Positions 6,027 to 10,309 of a stretch of 10,309 bases of DNA are shown piece by piece; positions within the stretch are counted from its first letter, which is position 1, and each line of letters opens with the position of its first letter. This DNA is from Candidatus Woesearchaeota archaeon (lineage in GTDB: Archaea > Nanoarchaeota > Nanoarchaeia > Woesearchaeales > UBA11576): the NCBI GenBank assembly GCA_013331125.1, contig DUGW01000022.1, positions 1 through 10,309 on the forward strand, given 5' to 3'. Both the position numbers and the translations under genes were made by a program. The notes below the pieces were generated by a model. That model saw nothing but the letters and a program-made list of their open reading frames with translations, was not told the DNA's origin and made no database searches.

Positions 6027-7448
6027 TTGAGTTTCAAAGAACATGAGATATTCCTGATTTCTGCAGTGGCTATCGTAGCGATATTCGGATTGACGGTCAT
6101 CTACTTCACATCAATGGACTATAGAGAGTCGCTTTTTGTTTCCCAGTCGATGAACCAACAGTCAGATGATGATACTGGAGGGGAATACGTGGGCATGGCT
6201 AAGAGAGTGCTTCCCAAGGCAGGAGGCGTGCCTACAAAGAGTGCATCAGCGTCGACTTCTGGAACTTCAAGCACTGCCGGAGGAATGGTCGGTCCCCAAC
6301 AGGCAATCACTGTCTCTTCTGATGTTGTGACCACTCCTAAAGATGAGATCCCTGCTAAACCTGCACAGTTACAAGCTGAGATTATAGAATCGCTCCAGCC
6401 TGGAGCATACATCCAGACAGGCATAGAGACAAATGGCCAGATAAATTGGAATAATCTATATTTCATCGCCGCAAATCCACTGCCTGGCGAGGATTGGAAA
6501 AGCTGGGGCCTGGCTTTCCAATATGGTGTACCATTTGACGCATTGAGACTGTTGGTGAAGAAATATACTCATCTGGCTAGCGAGCCTGGTATCGTGGCTG
6601 ACCTGCAGTATATGCGAAGCAGCGGACTTGACGCAACACCCGAGAATAGATACCGCGCACCAACCGGAAAGAGGTATAGGATAATAACTTTAGATTCAGT
6701 CACCTCGATTCAGGATGCAGCTTCCCACATGACGGTCTTCTGGGAGAGCGGCGTACGTAATAGATGTGAAGAGATCTATTTCTTCGGCGTCAGGACACAT
6801 TGCTTCAATGCTTTGAGTATGCAATCTGCCGGCAGTACATATACTAAAGATGACAAGATGGCAGAGATCATCGGGCCTTTACTATACCTGAAACTGGCAG
6901 GTAGGGATAACCTCATCAATCCTCTGTTGGGAAATAGACGCATGAGTGCTTTTGACTACCTGAGAACTGAGAACATAAGATTTGTCGATGCATCAAAACC
7001 CCGAGTCCTGGGGCCTTCGCCCGGAAGTGTCGCAGCAGTCCTATGTGAAGGTGAGGATGTGATAGCTTTCTTCCATTGGAGATCAGCGGATCTCACAGCC
7101 ATAGGAACAAAAAGCAACGGCGTCCCGACAGCATTTATGTGCGGAAACAATGACTTCCCTAAGGAACAGATAGCAGCATCATTATACCATGAAGGGAACC
7201 ACAAACACCAGGTCACGCATGATTTTAATAATAACTGCGTACATACTATCGCAGTGGGTAATTATGATGCTGGATTCAACAGCGTATGGGGAGCGACCCT
7301 GTATTACTTCATTGACACTTACCAGAATCCAGAACTTGAGTTCAAAGAAAGGGAGCACGCGCACCACTTCGCAAAGGATTTGACATTCCCAAAGATATGC
7401 GCTGTCCCATCTGACTTCATGAAACAGTACCCGGCACCTACCAGTTAA
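6027..7448 (+). CDS. Membrane-anchored putative zinc metallopeptidase (HExxHxxxxxH)
   Basis: The product has 473 residues and starts at TTG. A hydrophobic segment at about 9-28 forms an N-terminal anchor. The next in-frame Met is residue 30, so the TTG start is needed to keep it. Residues 40-115 are a Ser/Thr/Gly/Pro-rich linker, and residues 117-473 look like a compact globular domain outside the membrane. That domain contains HEGNH (388-392) and a further His at 398, giving HExxHxxxxxH with Gln at the place of the usual metzincin Gly and Asp after the last His. A His/Glu-rich segment (E441-H447) offers alternative metal ligands. Six cysteines (247, 259, 340, 372, 404, 458) could form disulfides. 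No known peptidase family is recognised and a clear Met-turn is not evident, so the activity is inferred from the motif alone. Confidence 0.85.
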   Translation: MSFKEHEIFLISAVAIVAIFGLTVIYFTSMDYRESLFVSQSMNQQSDDDTGGEYVGMAKRVLPKAGGVPTKSASASTSGTSSTAGGMVGPQQAITVSSDVVTTPKDEIPAKPAQLQAEIIESLQPGAYIQTGIETNGQINWNNLYFIAANPLPGEDWKSWGLAFQYGVPFDALRLLVKKYTHLASEPGIVADLQYMRSSGLDATPENRYRAPTGKRYRIITLDSVTSIQDAASHMTVFWESGVRNRCEEIYFFGVRTHCFNALSMQSAGSTYTKDDKMAEIIGPLLYLKLAGRDNLINPLLGNRRMSAFDYLRTENIRFVDASKPRVLGPSPGSVAAVLCEGEDVIAFFHWRSADLTAIGTKSNGVPTAFMCGNNDFPKEQIAASLYHEGNHKHQVTHDFNNNCVHTIAVGNYDAGFNSVWGATLYYFIDTYQNPELEFKEREHAHHFAKDLTFPKICAVPSDFMKQYPAPTS

Positions 7449-7640
7449 TCTATGATTAGATAGAGACTAGCAGTTGGATCATCGCTTTCTGAAGGATAAA
7501 GACGCCAGCGCCCAGATTTTCACGAAACCGAAGGTCTTGTGGACTGAAAAACCCCGTTTTTCTTTTGAACTGGGAAGTCCTTGCGGACAGCGGTTATCTT
7601 GGTCAGCGATGCCAGATCAGGCCTGGACATGCCGGGTTTC

Positions 7641-7780
7641 GAGACCGCCGCAGTACCGGATTGTGCCACGCTGGCGTTGATGCGTTCTTTTGTTATTTCG
7701 TCCGGTTGAACGCAGTGAGACCGGACTTGGCGCAGCTGTCCACTGGCTGGTCAGTGGAGACCGCCCGTGCCACGCTGGCG
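7641..7780 (+). repeat. Two-part direct repeat inside the candidate RNA
   Basis: GAGACCGCC occurs at 7641-7649 and 7757-7765, and GTGCCACGCTGGCG at 7663-7676 and 7767-7780, in the same order. The intervening segment is 13 bases in the first copy and one in the second. GAGACCG also appears in part at 7717-7723. Each 14-base unit can fold into a 6-bp hairpin with a CGC loop. The arrangement suggests an internal duplication of an RNA module. Confidence 0.75.
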
Positions 7781-7784
7781 CGTA

Positions 7785-7817
7785 GAACGGTTGTTCCAGA
7801 ACCAGGATTCCTTTTTT
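7785..7817 (+). terminator. Hairpin and T-run ending the candidate RNA
   Basis: GAAC-GGTT-GTTC (7785-7796) or the alternative GGTT/AACC (7789-7792/7800-7803) precedes a run of six T (7812-7817). U-tracts are sufficient for intrinsic termination in archaea, so a plus-strand transcript probably ends here. Confidence 0.5.
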
Positions 7818-7872
7818 AAATCCTTCGATTTCGGCCTTTATTAACCCTTTAAAATGATTTTGCTTTTCTGGA

Positions 7873-8020
7873 CTATATAATAAACGGCCCATGTTTTCTT
7901 TAAAAATAAATGAGGCAAATATTAAATACGATTCTTGCCTAATAATGAAAAGTATAGGTAAGATGATTTCGTACCTGAAACGGGGTGAATACTGTATAGT
8001 CTTCAGTAGGGGACAACATA
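7873..8020 (+). promoter_or_regulatory. Promoter and long leader of the PCPL-repeat protein
   Basis: CTATATAATA (7873-7882) is the best TATA box and predicts initiation near 7900, leaving a leader of about 120 bases, unusually long here. A weaker ATTAAATA (7921-7928) would shorten it to about 70. Just before the gene, TACTG/CAGTA (7990-7994/8004-8008) can form a small hairpin beside the GGGG ribosome-site candidate (8009-8012). A short frame beginning at ATG 7891 crosses the leader but overruns the gene in another frame and is not called. Confidence 0.45.
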
Positions 8021-9574
8021 GTGAGAAGAAGAATAGCAACAGGGGGAATGGCACTTTTCATGGTATTGCTAGTGCTAGCCGGAACTGCTTCTGCCCAGAT
8101 GGTGAATTGCCCGATAAAAGTCTATGAGGGACAGAAAGTGCAATTGACACCAGAGGCATTCGATCCAGACCCAGAGATAGGGCCTGCTGGAGAACTATTA
8201 TGGAGCTTCTCAGAGCCATTCAGCTCAACAGGGGCCTGGCAGACAGAGAAAGGCAAGAGAGGCATATTCCCATTCTATGTCACAGTATCTGACGGCGAAC
8301 TGTCAGACACAAAACAATCATGCGTAGAAGTGCTGCCCAACAACAGGGCACCAGTCCTTGACCCAGTGCCGGAAGTGACTGTCATGATGGGCCAGGACAT
8401 GAACATACAGGTCATGTGTTACGATCCAGACGGGGACCAGGTATATATAGACTACGAGTTCAACGGTCACCCGATAGCATATATATATTATGAGCAGCCC
8501 GGGGACTATCCATTGAGAGTGATATGCTCTGATGGATTCGGGGGTGTTGACAGCGAAATGACAACATTGCATGTACTGGCACAGGAAAGAGAACCTTACA
8601 CTGTGCCATACGCAGTGACCCCGACAACCACTGTCGTGTCTGAGCCAGAGCCAGAACCAGTGGTTATACCATTCCCACTCCCAGGCATTGTAGAGGTTGA
8701 GGAAGAGCCACTGGAGATAGTCGAGCCAGTGCAAGGCAAGTGCCCTCTAGGCTATGTCGAAGAAGTCATACTGAAATATGAGCCTGTGTATACGCAGCAG
8801 CCAGTCCAGCAGCCATGCCCACTCGTACAGCAGCAGGCACCACAACAGGTTGAGATAGTGCAGCAGCCAGTCCAGCAGCCATGCCCATTAACACAGCAAC
8901 AGACACCACAACAGGTAGAAGTTGTCTATCCAACAGCAAGTTCACCATGCCCGCTCGTGCAGCAGGTACCACAACCAGTAGAGGTCGTGCAGCAGCCAGC
9001 AGCACAGCCATGCCCATTGGTACAGCAGGCACCACAACCAGTAGAGGTCGTCGTGGTACAGCAGCCAGTGCAGCAGCCATGTCCGCTCGTACAGCAACAG
9101 GCACCACAAACAGTCGAAGTCGTCGTTGCGCAGCAGCCAGCAGCACAGCCATGCCCACTCGTACAGCAGGCACCACAACCAGTAGAGGTCGTGCAGCCTA
9201 AACCACAGCCAGTGCAGCAGGTAGTATGCAAACTGGTCGAGCCAGAGAAGGTACAGCCAGTCCAGAAGAAGACAGTGAAGAAGACAACACCTAAGGCAGC
9301 AGAGCCGAAGGCAGAGACTGTGCAGGATGCCTCAGCAACAAAAGAGTACACAATCAAGTTTGACCTCAAGAAGAAAGATGTCTCAGCACCTAAGAAAGTC
9401 ATGAGCAAGATATTCGGAAAGAAGGCGATCGACAGGAAACTCGAGATATCAGGGTTCCTCTATTCAGAGGCAGACTGCAAATGTGATTCAGAGGTAGTCC
9501 AGGGATACGAGAACATGAAAGCACAGCCGGCAAGGATCGTACCGATGGAAGGCCAGGCAGTCTATACAATTTAA
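8021..9574 (+). CDS. Exported Ig/cadherin-like protein with PCPL-repeat stalk
   Basis: The product has 517 residues from GTG 8021. Residues 1-25 form a signal peptide (MRRR, hydrophobic core, ASA/Q). Domain 1 (about 28-108) has the DPDPEIGPAGELLW motif (48-61), a GAWQT segment (71-75) and the SDGEL motif (90-94) of Ig/cadherin-like surface domains, bracketed by C30 and C101. Domain 2 (about 109-186) is similar, with DPDGD (135-139) and SDGFGG (170-175). Residues 200-238 are Pro/Glu/Val-rich. Residues 259-399 are a Pro/Gln/Val stalk with six PCPL units every 21-24 residues, each with one Cys. A Lys-rich segment leads to a C-terminal domain (about 441-517) with a CKC pair. No membrane anchor follows the signal peptide, so it is secreted or held by partners, perhaps by disulfides. 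Its neighbour (9653 on) shares domain 1. Confidence 0.92.
   Translation: MRRRIATGGMALFMVLLVLAGTASAQMVNCPIKVYEGQKVQLTPEAFDPDPEIGPAGELLWSFSEPFSSTGAWQTEKGKRGIFPFYVTVSDGELSDTKQSCVEVLPNNRAPVLDPVPEVTVMMGQDMNIQVMCYDPDGDQVYIDYEFNGHPIAYIYYEQPGDYPLRVICSDGFGGVDSEMTTLHVLAQEREPYTVPYAVTPTTTVVSEPEPEPVVIPFPLPGIVEVEEEPLEIVEPVQGKCPLGYVEEVILKYEPVYTQQPVQQPCPLVQQQAPQQVEIVQQPVQQPCPLTQQQTPQQVEVVYPTASSPCPLVQQVPQPVEVVQQPAAQPCPLVQQAPQPVEVVVVQQPVQQPCPLVQQQAPQTVEVVVAQQPAAQPCPLVQQAPQPVEVVQPKPQPVQQVVCKLVEPEKVQPVQKKTVKKTTPKAAEPKAETVQDASATKEYTIKFDLKKKDVSAPKKVMSKIFGKKAIDRKLEISGFLYSEADCKCDSEVVQGYENMKAQPARIVPMEGQAVYTI
8795..9217 (+). repeat. Tandem repeat encoding six PCPL units
   Basis: The coding repeat has a period of 63-72 bases. 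PCPL falls at residues 265, 287, 309, 330, 353 and 377, with a degenerate KCPL at 240. Spacers read roughly VQQQAPQPVEVVQQP with one to three residues gained or lost, always in frame. CAG and CCA codons dominate, so the DNA itself is near-repetitive. Confidence 0.9.
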
Positions 9575-9582
9575 TCATCACG

Positions 9583-9592
9583 CTCATATGAG
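9583..9592. repeat. Small palindrome in the spacer between the two Ig-domain genes
   Basis: CTCATATGAG is a perfect 10-bp palindrome nine bases after the stop codon, and CTCATAT recurs about eight bases later. The 78-base spacer has no clear TATA box, so the two genes are probably co-transcribed; the palindrome's role is unknown. Confidence 0.25.
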
Positions 9593-9652
9593 AATCATAC
9601 TCATATTGGAAAAAATCAATTCGAATAAGCCACTTCGGAGGTGTTTGGTAAC

Positions 9653-10309
9653 ATGAAAAAGAAAACCTACGTGAAATTCAGGTACCGAGAGAGCAACAAC
9701 AAGCTCAAGATCGGGATCCTTGCAGGTGTCGGGGCACTGCTCATACTACTGCTCGCAATGATTGCTTTCGGACAGCTAGCTGATCCGCAGACATACATCA
9801 AGCAGGCAGAGAGCGATACCTACACAAAATATTTCTTCACAAGAGAAGAGTGCAGATACATCTTCCCAGAGGGAAGCTGTGTCGTGGATGACAAGTACTG
9901 CGACCTGAACTCATACGATTATCAGGTCATCGAGCTTGAGCCACATGAGAAATACTGTAAAGCAGGAACTATCGTGTACACCAAGCCAGCAGAGAACAAC
10001 AAACCAGTCATAGTGGCAAAGCCTACAGACGGCAAATGCGAGTTCATCGTCAATGAAGGCGAGACAGTGCAGTTGCAGCCAGAAGGCTATGACCCAGACC
10101 CAGAGATCGGCCCAGCAGGCAAGCTCGTCTGGACATTCTATCCTCCTTTCGACAACAAGGGAGTCTGGAAGACCAGCAAGGGCGACGCAGGCATAACCGA
10201 GTCCAAGATCAAGCTCTCAGACGGAGAGCTGTATGACCTAAGGACATTCTGTGTCGAGGTATTGAGCACAAATGACGCTCCAAGACTGTCTCCACTGGAC
10301 GACATAAAC
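9653..10309 (+). CDS. Membrane-anchored Ig/cadherin-like protein, paralogue of upstream gene (3' end outside window)
   Basis: The frame is open for 219 codons to the window edge. ATG 9653 follows GGAGGTG (9637-9643) by nine bases. The N terminus is strongly basic (MKKK to about residue 19), followed by one hydrophobic segment (about 20-42) acting as a signal anchor. Residues 60-105 form a Cys-containing region (C67, C76, C83, C102). Residues 129-203 are an Ig/cadherin-like domain clearly homologous to domain 1 of the upstream protein: VNEGETVQLQPE, DPDPEIGPAGKLVW, a GVWKT segment and SDGEL, bracketed by C129 and C200. A second domain seems to begin at 208 (APRLSPLDDI). With no promoter evident, it is probably in an operon with the 8021 gene, giving one secreted and one anchored member of the family. 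Confidence 0.9.
   Translation, partial: MKKKTYVKFRYRESNNKLKIGILAGVGALLILLLAMIAFGQLADPQTYIKQAESDTYTKYFFTREECRYIFPEGSCVVDDKYCDLNSYDYQVIELEPHEKYCKAGTIVYTKPAENNKPVIVAKPTDGKCEFIVNEGETVQLQPEGYDPDPEIGPAGKLVWTFYPPFDNKGVWKTSKGDAGITESKIKLSDGELYDLRTFCVEVLSTNDAPRLSPLDDIN

Larger units (their letters stand above)
7501..7817 (+). ncRNA. Candidate structured RNA of about 250-320 nt
   Basis: This gene-free interval is visibly richer in G and C than its AT-rich flanks and densely self-complementary. Hairpins include AAAAAC/GTTTTT (7547-7552/7556-7561) inside GGACT/AGTCC (7541-7545/7576-7580), TCCACTG/CAGTGGA (7739-7745/7752-7758) and two copies of GTGCCA-CGC-TGGCG (7663, 7767). A pseudoknot is possible at 7682-7726. 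A terminal helix can form between GGAA-TCCT (7573-7581, one bulged G) and AGGATTCC (7804-7811), directly before a T-run. The plus strand is preferred because of that T-run. No clear TATA box lies just upstream, so it may be processed from the 3' region of the HExxH transcript. I found no convincing RNase P, SRP RNA or box C/D signature. The 5' boundary is uncertain. Confidence 0.5.

Noticed and set aside
7501..7817. RNase P RNA, SRP RNA or box C/D guide RNA
   Set aside because: GGGAAGTCC (7572-7580) and AGAACC (7798-7803 region) faintly recall RNase P conserved segments, but the GAGGAAAGUCC core and its partner are absent. No SRP GNAR-loop helix and no paired box C and D were found.
7617..8054. 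Minus-strand frame of 145 codons across the candidate RNA and leader
   Set aside because: The predicted protein has no domain or ribosome site. It runs antisense through the structured repeats and into the start of the 8021 gene.
8795..9217. CRISPR array
   Set aside because: The repeats are in frame within a coding sequence, vary in length, and have no unique spacers.
8926..9408. Minus-strand Cys/Gly/Thr-rich frame, and similar antisense frames at 8766-9176
   Set aside because: These are by-products of the PCPL coding repeat, which leaves several antisense frames open. The sense strand has the signal peptide, Ig-like domains and ribosome context.

Overview
The window looks archaeal, most likely from a small-genome DPANN lineage (Woesearchaeota-like). 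This is inferred from TATA boxes of the TTTATATA type 25-50 bases before most genes, GAGGTGA-type ribosome sites, GTG and TTG starts, probable leaderless genes, and exported proteins that are Cys-rich or carry Ig/cadherin-like domains. No rRNA, tRNA or other taxonomic marker is present, so the assignment is tentative.

Left half (1-5185), all on the minus strand. Read in the direction of transcription it starts with a compact cassette: a coiled-coil protein with a C-terminal Cys cluster (5185-4670), a soluble double-PAS histidine kinase (4686-3211), a single-domain response regulator (3206-2850) and a 64-residue helical protein (2786-2592). An AT palindrome and a hairpin follow. Next come a possible small membrane protein (2439-2245), an exported Cys-rich repeat protein (2099-1035) and a second exported protein whose C-terminal part carries the same Cys signature (964-1, cut by the window edge). 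The last two have their own TATA boxes.

Right half (5358-10309), all on the plus strand. It holds a five-helix membrane protein; an N-terminally anchored protein with a metzincin-spaced HExxHxxxxxH motif, begun at TTG; about 570 bases without a gene that hold a GC-richer, strongly self-complementary stretch ending in a T-run (candidate structured RNA, 7501-7817); an exported protein with two Ig-like domains and a Pro/Gln/Val stalk of six PCPL repeats; and a membrane-anchored paralogue sharing the first Ig-like domain, open at the right edge.

The two halves are transcribed divergently from 5186-5357. Both flanking TATA boxes lie so close to the start codons that both genes should be leaderless. 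Between them are an imperfect inverted repeat and a perfect palindrome. Five of the eleven genes appear to encode exported or surface-anchored proteins with many cysteines, so the window reads as a cell-surface locus beside a cytoplasmic sensory cassette. A functional link between the two is inference. The best candidates for something undescribed are the structured RNA, the paired Ig-domain surface proteins with the PCPL stalk, and the HExxH protein.
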